From Ifrita kowaldi (Eukaryota; Chordata; Aves; Passeriformes; Cinclosomatidae), in assembly GCA_013398055.1 (NCBI GenBank), contig VZRS01009566.1, forward strand, positions 430,062-494,061: DNA of 64,000 bases, read 5' to 3'. The position numbers and the translations under genes are program-made. The notes beneath the pieces are model-generated. The model worked only from the letters and a program-made list of their open reading frames with translations. It was not told the origin of the DNA and searched no databases. The first letter of the stretch is position 1. Each line of letters starts with the position of its first letter. Below, piece after piece: positions 13,036-26,627 of the stretch.

Positions 13036-16000
13036 GTAGCATCAGTTACTACTTTAGTTTTTCTTCATCATTTTGCTCTTGCAGTAGCTAAATGTTAATC
13101 AGCAAGACCCTTTTCCAAAATGGTCATTCTGATATTATTCTTACACAGTGATCTACAGTTGAAGTAACAGATCACGAGAAGGGGGTATCAGATTTTCTCC
13201 TTCTTTAAGTAACTTTTTATTGGGTTTTTTTAAATCTCTTTAGCGTGTTTAGATGATCTTCAGTTCTGTTGCGCTGCAGAGCACTTTCCTGAATTCACCA
13301 GACTCTTCAGCTAAAAGAAAACTCCTTGTGTCTGCATGTCTATTCACATGTGTCTAAAGAAACCTAAGCCTAAACATTTTGGACCATAAAGCTAGAGGTG
13401 CCCAATACTTTCTGACTTCAGCAAAACTCCGCAGCTCTGCCCTTCTGCTTTGCACTTAAAGCAGATTATCCCAACTCAATTACATAATTCACAAAATACC
13501 CACACTTACTAAGTGCTCCTGATCTTACTAGTGTGAAGCCTAGCTACTGTACTCCAAGACTCTGACAGGTGACTCAAAACCTCTTTTTCTCCAAAAAAAG
13601 GAAAAAAAAAAATCAGTGTTTCTCTGGTGATATTTAAATAAATCTCAGTAACAAAGATAATACCACATTGTTTGTGCTCCCAAAGTTTATAGAGAAGTAA
13701 CTGCCTGAGATGCACTTAATATAGTATTAATACAATAAACTAAAGAAAACAGTGGAAAGGTTAAGAGTTACTCATCTAGTCTGAATACTACCTGCCGCTA
13801 GTGCTGCACTCATGACATTTAAATTGCTGGATGTAACAGCACTCATTACATGTTTTAGTGACTTGAACTCTGCTTAGGACAGTATGTTAAGCCACCTCTC
13901 CTAAACCTGCTTCTTAAATTTTTGTGTATGATAGTAATTACCATTTCATATAGTTAAGTCCTCAAAATTTAAACCAATGACTCCAAGAACCAACTGGCAC
14001 GATGAACCAGCGTACAGCAATCAGCATCCTCTGCACAGAGCATAAATCTCATCTCACCTCCAGAGGCCATCAGACACCAGCAGGGGACTTAGAGTTCACC
14101 ACAAAATGGCCATCAAGCCCCTCCAAGTTACTGATGCACACATGCTGCATCAAGTGCTCCAAGACAAGAGTGAGGCAAAAACACAAAATAAGGATCACTA
14201 GTTCACTGTCACAATGATGTGGGCCTTAAAACAGACACAATCTCTACCCTGCTCATTCCTTCAGCTCTTAACTTTCAAGTATTTCAGTTGTGACAATGTT
14301 TATCCCGTAACATTCACTGACTGCCAAATGGATTAAAAAGAAAAAAAAAAAAAGAACAAACTACTACTGGATATTTTTAGTTGACTTTTTTTAAATAAGT
14401 TTCACGACTACATGTCAAACACAAAACTAAACTTTTTGGCCCCAAAGCAAGCCTATAATTAGAAACCTCATTTTTTCTGGTAGTCAGGAGAGCCATTTTC
14501 CCTAGGGAATGTTACTGAAAGGAAACCCAGGAAGAGTCGTAATGGCCAAACAACGTGAAACATTAATAACAGACACTGGTAACACAAAGACATCCTAACT
14601 AGGCTTGAGCAGCTACAAATTGCATTTACTACTAGAAACTGTTTTCTTCCCAAATTAAATGCTTTTTTTACCGTCTCTCTTACCCTCAGTTACATGCCTC
14701 AACCTACTGTGCAAATTCATGTGGAAGAAACCTAAAAAAAGGTGTCTGTGCCCAGAAGTTTGTCCTACTTCCTCCCATTTCCACCAGCTCACCCATTAAA
14801 AAAAAAACCAACCAAAAAACTGCTACACCTTTCCGGTCCAACCTCCTCCCCCAACAGAGAAATGAGAGATTGCTGGTTACTTTGTCAGGACTAGTTAGGG
14901 ATGAGACTGTCACCCTCTGCCTTTTGCCTTTCCCTTTACACCTCCTGTGCTCTTATCTATCTGCTTTTCATTTCCAGCTTTTTTATGAATTTCCTTTCCC
15001 ACCACCATTACCACACCTGCAAATCCCACTGACATGCAGGAAAGACAGCCAGTGAAATGGCAGGGGGCACTGGGTCAGGGTGCAGGGGAAAGAACTTAGC
15101 AGGCCTGCAAGTTGTGAAGACCAAGACCAGTAAGAGGAAGAGAGAGGGAGAAATCAGACCTCAGACAGGGAAGGACCAGTGTTGACAGTGAGGCAATGAG
15201 GACATTCTTGGGTGCAGAAGGAACACATGCATTTTTGGAAACTGCCAACAGAAGAGACTGCATTTTTCTTGCAAGGAGCCCTGTATGAAATGGTAGAAAA
15301 ACAGAGCACACAGCAGCATTTTGGGATTTTTACCAAAGAACAGAGCAGCATCCAAGTGTCTAACTTCCTATATCCAAGCTATTTTGTACGAGACATCAAC
15401 CAGAACCCTCTCACATTTTGTCTGCAAACTATTCACGACTCAGATGCTGAACAGAACCTGTAGGACAAGCCCTCTTCTAGCAGCTGGGATCCGTGACCTC
15501 CACAGCACTGCCAGCTTCCAAAGCAAGGTTTCCCAAGGCACAGTGGTGTCCTCTCTCACAGATCCTTCACACGTAAGGGCAGACAGAGATCTTGACCACA
15601 GCCTCTTCTCATGTTTCTAACCCTTACAGTTACAGTGGAAGGCGCCCTCAAACATAGAGCAGGCAGAACGAAGTACAGGGATGTCCTCAGGTTTTTGCAG
15701 TCATCCTGATAGAACACATGAGCTCAGCATGGCTTGGAACTAACCATCTACAATGCTAGAAAGGCCACTGTCCATCGAGACCCCTGAGAAAGGAAAAGTA
15801 TTGCAAGGATTTACATCGACCCTGCTCAAAGTGGGACAATTCGGGGAACTGGCGTGTAGAAGGAAAGCACAGAAAACATACACAGGAAGATGCACATCCC
15901 TCTAGCATATGGTGGGGCTTGCAGCAGCAGGCATGAGTGTTTTCAATTTTCCTGAAGGATGGGGGTGGGTGGGAGGAAATAGGGAGAGAAAGGGGTCAGC

Positions 16001-18596
16001 TTTCAAAAGTTTGCCAAACATCTTATTTTAGTATTTTTTCTTCAGGGAATGGACAAATTCCAAAGGCTTGATCATACAGAAGCACCGGTCTGATCTTGCA
16101 AAAGCCTATGTACATGGATAACTTTACCTCACATGAGTAGTCATACTGGCAGGACAAAAATATTTACAGTTCTGCCTTTTTTGTTTATTAAATGACTCAT
16201 TGCAAACATAAAACAGGACCACACCAAGCTTAATCTAGTTTCTGACACTTAAATTTTAAAACAGACACAGATGATAAGAAACCTTAAATATAGCTAAACT
16301 TCCAGGAGCAATAGCACAGCATAAAGCAACCTGCATTTTTATTCACACTGCTCTCAGATTGAAGTATTTCTTGCTTAAGAAATAACTTTGGGGCTACTGC
16401 TCATCCCCAAAACACCATACCATCTATTATATGGTGCAATGGTTTTATGCTGCAATATTTTTTAGAAGTGGTACAGAGAAAGGAAAAGTTGTCTAAATCT
16501 TTAACCACTCTAGAGATCAGGCACCCTAGGCAAAGACCAAAGGTACTATAGGAAATTTTTTACATCAGAACTGTTGTCAATTCTTTAATCCTGTCTCAGT
16601 TGCAGAATTCAATGTATTTAAGCCCACCCTTGCCCAATTAAATGAAGACAAAAATTCACTACTTTAACTAGTGAATTTCCTTTTTTCTTTCTTTTCTTTG
16701 GAAATCCATACACAACAGGGCTAAACACTAGTAGTGAGTTTTTCTGCAGGCACAGCTGCAAGCCAAATGCTCTAAACCATTTCTTCCCTGCAAGAAAGAG
16801 GGCAGAGGGAGCTAAGACAGAAGGATAAACGTAACTGCCAGCATTTGAAGTCTTCTACAAGAGAAACCCACACTGCAAAACTTAATATTTGTGTAGTTGA
16901 GAAAGACACAGAAACAATAACTATCAGCTCCCTTCTTTTCTCTTCGCTCAAGGGGACATAGTATGCATTTTTTGACTAAACCTCAAATACAAACCAAAAG
17001 TAGCATCCTCATCCCTACAAAGAGGCTTATTATGACTGTTATTGCTGGAAGGGGAAACTCACTCTTACTGGCCACATGACTGTTGAAATCTACATTCAGC
17101 ATTGTTTGGAGATTTTTTTTCTTTTCCCTATAAACCAGCAGTTGAGAGCAACTGGTAATAACTTTATGACTAGAAACATTAGCTGAGTATTTCTGATGCT
17201 GCAGAGTCAGCAATACAGGTTAATTTGTTCCAGCCTAGTAAATACATACTTAAATATGTACCCTGCAACACCTCACTGCAGTATTCTTTGGGGAAACACT
17301 ACTAGAGCAGAATATCAAATTTTAGTCATGGGTTTTTTTGGTTTTTTTTCCAGTCCCCCTTGCTTGGAAATGTTAACACCACACACAACAATTTACACAT
17401 TTGCACAGTTTACTTTACAGCTAACATTTAGCAACACAACTCATACAACAGCACTGGAAAGACCTGTATGTTTTCAGGATCTGAATCAAGACATGGGCCT
17501 TCTCACATGTCACAATACAGCAACTACACAAAGGCAGACAGCAGTCAGGTATCTATTCACACAGTACTGTCACACCAGGATCCCCCTCTGTAAGGGCCAG
17601 GTGGCAGCCAGTGCTGGCCAAATAGGTTAGCAGATGAAGTTCAAGGACACTCCACAGCACACGGCAGCTTCCAGTGAATACCTGAGGTTAGTGGGAAGCT
17701 GAAACTCAAAATGGATGAGATAAAAACAACCACTGAGGAGAGGTGTCAAGAGAAGTATCCTGGAGAAGCAGCCATGACCTGATACCTATCTGGTCCCAGC
17801 CTATTTGCTCCAAGTGCCCAAGCTCAGGTGTAGGGAGAGGGTGTGCCCAGGCTCCCTGCCAAACTTTGCAGAGGAAGTTAAAGCTCAAGAGAGCTCTTAC
17901 ACTTCCTCAAACGGGAGCAGGAGTTTCCTGAGGGGCAGCTAGAGGGTTTCAGTTTTAAGCAAATCACAAATGGAACATAACCTCGGAGAAAAAGAAACCA
18001 AGATTGGCTTTCTGCAGCAGAACACAGCCTACAGGAATGGCTGTGGGTAACAAACTATGTTTTTTGACAAGTGCCACAGGTGGACCAGAGGGCAGCTGAG
18101 GTATCCAGGCTTTGAAAAGCAAGTTTATAACCAGGTCCCCATAGCAGCAGTAATACTAACACTAAAATCCAGTGGGGAAAACTACTAAGAGTTTGTACAA
18201 AGAAACAGACACTGAACAGAAAGAAGGCACTGATGCTGGTGGGAGCAGGTGAAGAAGAACTGGCATTAACAAAACAGGCTCGCTAGCTTATAGCCAGCCA
18301 TCTGTACAGTGAGATCCTGTGCACTGGGAAGAGAGAAATGAGGGGGGGATAGACTGCCTGGCTAAAGAAGTGTGACGTTTACCCTATATGGTTTAATGAC
18401 TGCTCTGGGTCGGACAGGTCCTCCACGGAAATTTGTACGCTGCCCACACAAGGGGTTGGTTCGGGGTTTTCGCTTTGTTTTTAATCAGTTCTTCACTTCA
18501 AAGCCCCACTTGCCTGAGCCTGAATGCTTAAACCAAGCCACTTAAACACTTCAGAGCGCCTTTCCCTGCCAACAAACCAGCTGAAGAGGCTGTCAT
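13036..18596. other. Non-coding stretch between the CR1 copy and the CpG island
   Basis: AT-rich sequence with A-runs near 13,600 and 14,340. No gene, RNA gene or clear repeat recognised. GC content rises toward the island from about 17.6 kb. Confidence 0.6.
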
Positions 18597-18640
18597 TCAC
18601 GGCGGAATGAGCTCCGAAAGAGCGAGGAGGCAGCCCCCGC

Positions 18641-18693
18641 CGTGCCCGGCAGAGGCTGCAGCGGGGCCGACAGCGCGGTTACTCTCCGCACAA
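18641..18693 (+). repeat. First copy of a 53-bp near-duplicate at a gap edge
   Basis: These 53 bases, starting CGTGCCCGGCAGAGGCTGCA, recur at 19,106-19,158 with two substitutions. The copy stops at the single N at 18,694. The two mismatches could be sequencing error or two haplotypes. Confidence 0.88.
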
Positions 18694-18799
18694 NAGGAGG
18701 AGCCGCGGCTCTGGCGGCCCCGCTCCCGCCCTCGCTCCGCTCCCTTCCTGCCGCGCGAGTTCCCGGGCAGCGCCGCCCCCGCCCGCCCGGGCAGCAGGT

Positions 18800-19104
18800 G
18801 AGGGGCGGGGGCGGCTCCTTCCCGGCCGGGGGCCGGCCGAGTCCCCGACCCCCTCCCGGTCTCCTGCGGGCGCCTCCGGACCCCCGTGCTCATTACCAGC
18901 AACGAGGCAGCTACGGGGGGCCTTCTGAAGTAAGAAGATCCCAAACTTTTCCCTAATAATTACCCGATTTCAATCTTCTATGCACTGTAAGAATAGTCAT
19001 TAAAAAAATGACCGACGGCAAAATAATGGGGAGAGCTTTTCCCTTACAGTTCTTTCAGCAATCCGTGAATTCCGGCTTCGCGAGCGGGGGCAGCCGCACG
19101 GCAC
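18800..19104 (+). repeat. First copy of an exact 305-bp duplicate, probably a misassembly
   Basis: The 305 bases from 18,800 are repeated base for base at 19,500-19,804, offset by exactly 700. The first copy ends at a single N (19,105) and the second starts at the end of the 62-N gap. Identity over unique-looking sequence, with Ns at the junctions, indicates a duplicated contig end rather than a biological repeat. Confidence 0.9.
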
Positions 19105-19105
19105 N

Positions 19106-19158
19106 CGTGCCCGGCAGAGGCTGCAGCGGGCCCGACAGCGCGTTTACTCTCCGCACAA
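19106..19158 (+). repeat. Second copy of the 53-bp near-duplicate
   Basis: It begins immediately after the single N at 19,105 and differs from 18,641-18,693 at two positions. It then continues into ACAAGCCATTTCTGG, which is probably the true continuation of the first copy. Confidence 0.88.
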
Positions 19159-19437
19159 ACAAGCCATTTCTGGTCACATCCCCTGCCCACCGGGCAATGG
19201 GGGTCCCTCAGCGCGGCTGCCGAGCGGGGCACGCCGGCGGGGGCCCCTCCAGTGACCCCCGGCCGCGCAGGAGCCCCGCTGGAAGCCTGCCGAGGGAAGC
19301 CCTTGCCGGCCGCCTCCTCCCCGCTCCGTCCCGGCGCCCGGGCGGCTCCGCGGGTCCTTCCCCGTGGGGGAGGGGGCGGCGGACACGTGGAGGCCGAGCC
19401 GGAGGGAGCCGGCCCGGCCTGGCCCGGCAGCAGCTGC

Positions 19438-19499
19438 NNNNNNNNNNNNNNNNNNNNNNNNNNNNNNNNNNNNNNNNNNNNNNNNNNNNNNNNNNNNNN
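19438..19499. other. Assembly gap (62 N)
   Basis: A run of N bases replaces sequence inside the CpG island. GC-rich first exons in birds are often lost in such gaps. Additional single Ns stand at 18,694 and 19,105. Confidence 0.99.
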
Positions 19500-19804
19500 G
19501 AGGGGCGGGGGCGGCTCCTTCCCGGCCGGGGGCCGGCCGAGTCCCCGACCCCCTCCCGGTCTCCTGCGGGCGCCTCCGGACCCCCGTGCTCATTACCAGC
19601 AACGAGGCAGCTACGGGGGGCCTTCTGAAGTAAGAAGATCCCAAACTTTTCCCTAATAATTACCCGATTTCAATCTTCTATGCACTGTAAGAATAGTCAT
19701 TAAAAAAATGACCGACGGCAAAATAATGGGGAGAGCTTTTCCCTTACAGTTCTTTCAGCAATCCGTGAATTCCGGCTTCGCGAGCGGGGGCAGCCGCACG
19801 GCAC
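19500..19804 (+). repeat. Second copy of the exact 305-bp duplicate
   Basis: It matches 18,800-19,104 throughout. After 19,804 the sequence continues into ordinary flank (CTGAGCAGTCACAGCC), so this copy is probably the one correctly joined to the right-hand side. Confidence 0.9.
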
Positions 19805-19930
19805 TGAGCAGTCACAGCCTCCAGTTCCGCAGCTGCGGCGGTGCCCGGCCGGGGCCGCTCCAGGCACCATCACCAGCCCACGGACCATTAAGTCAATGGA
19901 ATTCATCGCCCCAGGATGTAGCGAGGAGGG

Positions 19931-22839
19931 AGGCTTGTGAAGACTCACCAGGGATTAGATATGAGTGCAGATAGCAGGAATATCCAGATCTGCAACTGGA
20001 AAACATTTAAAGCACAAAAATCCTGATAAGACACAGGGCGAACATCAGACTCATCACTACTGGGGGAAATGACAGACAATGCCTGAAGGCCAGGTCACTC
20101 CGTAATTACCCGCCTCTGAGTCTCATGTCTTCCCTTAATTTATCTAAGGCTGATCACTGTCACCGACAGGATACTGGGTTTAAGGTACGGCTTCCTAAAG
20201 CTGTGCAGCTGCCCGTAAAAGCAGATTTGCCTTTCCTCCACGCCCTTAGCCCGGTGTTCTTGCTGTCCCCTGTGCCACAGCGGTGGTCCCAAGGGGGGAA
20301 GTGAGTCACTTGCTGCCGGAGCAAACCCCCGAGACATGGGCATCAGAAAGGCGATACCTTTGAGCAACAGCACAGCCTTAGATCAAATATATTTGAAGCC
20401 GCGCGTTTACACATCAATTCCCGTGGTCTCAGTACTCAGACACAGATGTTAGCTAACATCTCCTTCCCTCTTCCTGATCCCCATTTCGCTGGTCCCTCAC
20501 ACGCTCCTCATCTGCTGTGCGTGGCTGTTCCTATCCCTGTATCCAAGCGGCGACTGGGTCTGTTTCTGCCAGTAGGTGCTCTTCCCGGACCGGTATGCCT
20601 TACATATTGACAAAGTCACCTCAAAACCAGCAAAACAACTCACACTGAGAACTAGAACTGGTCAGTCAGTCTGGGAGGTGTTAAATCCTTACTTTTCTAT
20701 CAACTCTGATTCTTCCAGATTTTTGTATGGCGTTTGGCATCTGGCAGATTAGAAGGCTTTTAAAAACAAATAATTGAGTTTAACTGCATAGATGCAGATG
20801 TGTCAGATCTTGAGCCTACTTGTTGGCACTGTAAAGCCCTGTGGTATGCAAAATAGCTTTAAGTTGAATGCCAAGTTACTTGAATGCGACTAAAACATAT
20901 TAAAATGCTTGCTGTAGACAAACGAGCTTTGTGTTACCTGGCACGCTGAGCCCAGACCCATGCCAAAAGGAAGTCACACCAGAGATCTGCTGGGCATGCC
21001 TCTGAACCTGTCCAAGACCCAGTAACTCCAGTTTACAAAACTTTTGGGAAAAACACCCCTGTCCATTATCACAATTAAGGTGAAGGATTTTAAGTGGCTC
21101 AGGTGTGATTAAAAATGGCAATTGTGTTTTCAAAGTACGAAAGTATTTTTATATATTATCTGCCGGCACACTTGCTGGACTCTCCAGCAACCAGAGGCAC
21201 TGTGTGTGTAGCTTGTTTGCTTGGCTGCGGTCTCAAACCTGATAGTGGGTGGGTGGAACATTAAGCTGGCAAAAAGGATCATCGAGACAATAAGCTGCTG
21301 CAACAGAGCTCAACTTCATCTGTGCAAGATGAGTTGCAAGTCCTGGGCTTGAGTTTATATATTCCCTGGCAGCAAGGCATGGCATTCACCTCATCTGTAA
21401 GGCATCATTTATATTGATAACACCAAAAGATTCACAGTATCGTTTTCTCCTGCTGCAACAAAGAATGATGAAGAAAACATATCTGTTTTCTGTGATAGAT
21501 TTTCCAATATTAGTTCACTCCTCCACTATAGCTCAGTTTTTAAGCCTACTAATTTTGACAAGAGATTTTTCACTTTTTTTCAGACATGGCACTGAACCAA
21601 ACCATTCACATGAAGGTACAAACAGATGTGATGCCTTTCAGTTTTGTTTTGTTTGGTGCTTTCAAGTAATGTACCCAAAACCAAGTATTTTTCAAGGTAC
21701 TCCTGTGGATTTCACTGTTCCCTGGCTACTCTGCCCGTATTTTTAAGGTCCCTATCCCCTGACAAGTACTCTTCCACGTTCTCAAACTGACTTTTTAATC
21801 TTACCTAGGTAAGATTCATCCAAGGCTCTTCGTTAGGTGCTGCACTGAAACCTCTACACTACAACACTTGCACTACTTTTGGTTCATTCTGACAGGCCTC
21901 TTAAATAGTCAACAACAAAAAAAAAAAACCAAACAGCATTGCATAATGAAAAAAAACCAGCCATGTCTCAAGATAAAGGTAGTAATAAGCTTTCTGAAAG
22001 CATATTTGTTCTTAAGGAGAATTATGGAAGAATGATTAGGTAAAAAAAATTAAAAGCCAAGGAATATGGCACAGGAGTGAGATCTGAAACAGAGCATTAC
22101 AAGGCTCTCAATCAGTTCTTCTGAGAAATAATTTAATCGGATGAGAAGTTAAGCTGTCAATCAGTTATCATAGGCAGCAAGAAGAGAAGAGGGAGATGCA
22201 TTTTTTCTAGATGAATCATTAAGTTCAAGTAGCAAATAGTGCTACAAATGCACCCATGAAGAAAAGAAGAATGAACTTTTTTTTTTAATTAAAGCCCAAC
22301 GACATAGATAGAATTTCATAGTATTTTTAAACTGTAGCCAGTTAAAAGTGGTGGTCCAAGTAACACAACCTAAAATAGTAATAGGCACTGTTTCAAAGGA
22401 ATAATCTCATGAATAAAATATGAATAAAAAGCAATCACAGACAAAGATAACCTGTGTGACACACAGTTATTTGTTGCGTAGGAGGAAAAACAGTAATTTA
22501 AATGACTGTTCCTTTCTAGGATAAAATTCAGTTTTAAATCAATTCCTGGTTTTGGAGAGTCAGCTGAGAGAAATGAAATATCAAGCATAGCTTCCAGAGA
22601 AGTGAAAGCTGACTTCCTAAATGGCAAAACAGGTGCAAACAGTTTTATGAATCAGGTAAGAATTAGGACTTTGAACTACCATAACTGAAATAACCCTTAG
22701 AACCAGACATCAAATTGCATAGAGGTGGATTGTTTCACAAGGTCCTGCAGCTTCATTGCTTTATTTGTATTAAAATATCACTTTATTGAAGTGATCACAA
22801 TACCACAGGAAAGTATGGTTGAACAGGATTACACAGATT
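19931..22839. other. Non-coding flank to the right of the CpG island
   Basis: Sequence returns from GC-rich to AT-rich by about 20.6 kb. A TGAGTCA motif (AP-1 core) lies near 20,302. No coding exon is recognised. Confidence 0.55.
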
Positions 22840-23190
22840 ATTAGTTCAGTCAATTAATCTCCTGCTCTGAAGAAGAACCAAGTACTTTATGCCATCCCTA
22901 ACAGTCCTTTAGCTAAATCATCCTTAAAACACGGTATGGTGCTGTAGCACCTCCACTATAGGCCACCCCTTCCAGTGTTTCAGTTATTTATTGAATTAGA
23001 AAGTTTTTATTAACATCTCGTTTTAAATCCTTAACCTTGCCCATTTGTTTCTTAACAAAAGAAACAGAGGTAGAATAGCCAGCTCCTTGCTGGTTTTTTA
23101 GAGAAAACTTTTGGGTATTTGAGGACTCTCTTTCTTCCTCTCATTCTTCTGCTTCCCAGACTAAACAAAGGGACAACTGATAAAACATCC
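22840..23190 (-). mobile_element. Ancient CR1/L3-like LINE remnant
   Basis: The plus strand retains the antisense order of an amniote CR1/L3 3' region: CACCTCCACTATAGGCCACC, then TTCCAGTGTTTCAGTTATTT, then AGAAAGTTTTTATTAACATC, then the leucine/proline-rich counterpart CCTTAACCTTGCCC, and finally TTCCCAGACTAAACAAAG. The spacing of the blocks matches old CR1 copies shared by birds, crocodiles and turtles. Divergence is high and no open frame survives. Confidence 0.7.
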
Positions 23191-26100
23191 TATAGAGTTT
23201 ACATTAACTCCATTACCGACTGCATGATGTTTACATGTTTCTAAAACATCCCCTCAGCCCTCTGACAGAGAAACTGGGAGGACTCATTGAAATGGGAAAG
23301 CCGCGAAACACTTGGCCAGTAATTCTGCTTTGAGGCTCGGGCCCGAGATGCTCACTTCTGCACACAAGCCTTGGTCTGCTCTCCAGACTCGTGCCAGACT
23401 ACACCAAAAGGCATTGGGTAGGAAAGGAAAAAGCAAGGTAGGGCATGGGTTGGAGGGTCCTGTAGATTACATTTACATCTGTATTTAAGATTACATTTCT
23501 ATTATCATTTAAAAAGTAATGTGGAGATCTCAAGAGAAGAATTCCTCCTTTTCTACTTGCCCGGACTTCAGTCTCCCCTGGGTGAAATCCTGCAAGGATG
23601 CTTACATGCTCTGGCAAGCAGGATCTGTGATGGCTGCAGCTGTGGGCAGCAGCCTCCTGTGGGGTGGGAGCAGTGAAGGGAAACAGGACACAGGCTGTGG
23701 GAAGGAAAGGGTCATCACAGGGACTAAACTTCCTTATGCCCTCTAAATCTGCTTTAGTATCCTTCCAGTTTCACCAGTGCTTTGCTGGAAGAGTCTCATT
23801 AACAACCCTAGCAGTGTTTAATTCTAACTGCAATGAATTTGCCAGATGCCCCTTGCCCCTGGCTGTTTCAGGAACCTTTTTGGTCATTTATGGAGTGCTG
23901 TGAGTCTCTCTCTCTCCCTGCCTCTCATTTTCTGCCTTCATATGTCTTTGCAAACCCTGTCCCTGACTGTGGACATAGTCTTATGGATGATTAGTCCCTA
24001 TGGGACATACTAAATCTTAAAATATGCTTAGGATTGAAATCCAAAGGGGTTCCTACCAAACAGCACATTGGATTTGGCTTCTTTGTAACATATTTAACAG
24101 GGAAATATAATTATTCCATTTTGTTAGTTATTTAAATTATGTCCATATAACAAAAACATGTCCTAAAAACAAGCTGCAGAGGACGAAAGACAGTTTGTAA
24201 CAGACTGTCCCTTTAAAATCTGAATAAATAATTAATTGTGTGGGTTTAGTTTTTTTTTTACATTCCAGCTGAAAACAGTAGTAATTTCAAATGATCAAAG
24301 CAAAGCAATACATTTGAAATACAACCAACACAGAACATCCACTCAGGCCTGTAGTTTCCTTACACCAGTAAACTTTCTGTTTACTCATTTCTCCCATTTG
24401 TCTTGAATTAATGGCTCAGGTCTGTTTAGTACCACTGGCAGCAACGACAATTATCCTTTGATTCATACCCCAGCAGCTTGTTAATTCAAACAAGGTCATT
24501 CCAGCCACACAGGCACATGAGTGCAGGCAGAAAACAAACAGGAGCCAGGTAAACAGCCTCTCCCCATCTCCTGGTGAAGAAATGCCATGGGGACAGGTAC
24601 TTGATATGGCAGTCACAACCTTAGACAGCATTGTCAGGAATCCTTTTTTGGCTCTTAAAATTCTTGATTCTGCCCAACCCTTAAGCCCCTTTGGGGCAAC
24701 TTTTCATCCAAAATCCTCAAAAAGAAAGGGATAGCTGGAAATTAAAAATAACTCGGGTAATTGCTTTCTTACATGTTGGCACACTGTCGCTCACCAGATC
24801 TCTGTTCTTCATCTACCATACTTGGACTGGTCAGAAGATAACAGAAATCAGAGTAAGTTCACCTTTCCCATCCCAAGGGTTGTGCTCAGAGCAGTCAGAC
24901 CTACATTATTCTGAAAGGGGAGAGAAAGTGGATGGAACAAGATTGTGCTTGTCTCCTTTCTTGTGATGCTGCAAACATGTGGCCACCTACCTAAATGCAC
25001 TGTTTGACTGAAATCAATACAGCTACTCGTAATTTCAAACATGCACATAGTTTGGAGGATTCTTTATCTTGGTTGCTACCTAAAGCTGTAAAGATAAAAT
25101 TGTACCTTTCTGACAGTTTTGGAATTACCATCATCCTTGTATTAGAGTCAGACAGCTTTCCAGAATATTCCATACCTTTTTATCTCAAACAGATGTGTCA
25201 TTAATTCAGCTTAGCAAGATGACTCAAGGTTGGCCAGGATAAGACTACAAGTATAACCTTCACCAAGGGAGTATTTCTGCAGTTTGAGGACACTGATATG
25301 GAGTCTGGCCTCATCAGGTGGTATCAGCACTCACCTTCCCACATCCTGCCCTGCCCCAAAACCCATTGCCTTTGAAAGGATTTTGCTAAAGCTGATAAAG
25401 CAGTCTTTTGCTGTACCAGTGTGCATTTTCCTATCAGTTTTTTTGCATTCCAGTTAGGCAGAAGTGCTCTCCAAAACAGACAGGTTTGTTAGCAATTTTC
25501 CTTTCTTCCTCTCCTGTTGATTATAGACTGCATTATTAAACAGGTACTTTCTCATCACAGATCCAAAAAAAATAGATTTTATAATACACATAATGAAAAA
25601 ATATTTCATATGTCTGTCATATGTTTAATCAGAGGGCTCCAGAGAGCTGTGCAGATGTGAAGTGAGTCTTGCCCTGCCCTTCACTCTCATTTCAAAGGTT
25701 GGATCAGGGATATGTCAGTAGTAGTAAGAATTCAAAGATGAGAGTCATGTTCCATCTGGCAATCCATTCCCTGCAGCAGTGGCCGTTTTAGCTTATGCTG
25801 TAGCCAGCCCCAACAATGTCAGATAAAGTCTGTCAGGACCCAGATGTAGCCCAGAAACCCCAATGCAATAAACAGGTGAATAAACATCCTTACTCACACA
25901 GTCTCATTGATGTGGATAGTCAGACTTAAGTATAAGCAAAGGTTGGCATAAGGGAAGCTCAGAGGCCTGGGAGTGCTGTCATCCAATTCTCTGCAAGCAC
26001 CCATGCCTTGCCAGGGTAAGCAGTAGAACTACTACACGAGAGAATATAATCTTAAGGAAATATTCCATAACAAAATGTACAGAAAACAGACATTCTCCTA

Positions 26101-26627
26101 CATTTAATTCAGTTCCTAATTGCTAACAGTGTATAAAAATACTCGAGGCAGTAAAATTAACTAGGACCTTCTGTTTTAAGTATAGAAACCACAACTGTGG
26201 AAGCTCAGCATGCTTTGTGGATACCACGAAAATGTGAGCCCTAATGTGCTGTAGCTGCAATCTGATTCCCAGCATCTGTCCTCGAACTGGTGAATCGGTG
26301 GGGGAAGGGGCCTTCTGGTCTGGGAATCACATCCCAATTGTCATTTCCTAGACAAAGAAATAGAAATTGTCTTGTCATAATGTGTATGAGATGACATTTT
26401 GCTCTGTTCAATAAGTCTGACTGCAATAGATCATAGAAACTCCCGAGAAGCTGCCCACACAAGTTTAGGACTTTCTAGTAAATCATCTCCACAACAGCTC
26501 GTGAAGACAACCGTCCCAGAAAAACAGTGCTATTTGATAGGACAACAGATCTGACAACTTGTTTGCTGAAATGCCTGCCTAATCCATCCAGTCCACCCTT
26601 AGCTGGGAAAACCTGAAAAAACTCGCC

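Larger units (their letters stand above)
18597..19930. promoter_or_regulatory. CpG island, probable gene promoter, interrupted by assembly gaps
   Basis: This stretch is abruptly GC-rich and dense in CpG compared with the AT-rich flanks. It contains GC boxes (GGGGCGGGGGCGG at about 18,803), an E-box CACGTG near 19,384 and many CCCGCCC blocks. At 18,795-18,800 the plus strand reads CAG|GTGAGG, a strong splice donor suggesting a non-coding first exon transcribed rightward. Transcription in either direction is possible because such islands are often bidirectional. If the minus-strand gene is RASSF3, this could instead be the promoter of its short isoform, with the first coding exon lost in the gap. 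I see no convincing coding sequence in what is assembled. Confidence 0.7.

Noticed and set aside
18241..18275. Minus-strand FFFT motif reminiscent of the short-isoform RASSF3 first exon
   Set aside because: The surrounding residues do not match and stop codons are close by, so it is a chance resemblance.
19008..19656. Long frames across the CpG island running through the Ns
   Set aside because: They exist because GC-rich sequence has few stops and N codons are counted as open. They cross a gap and false duplicates.
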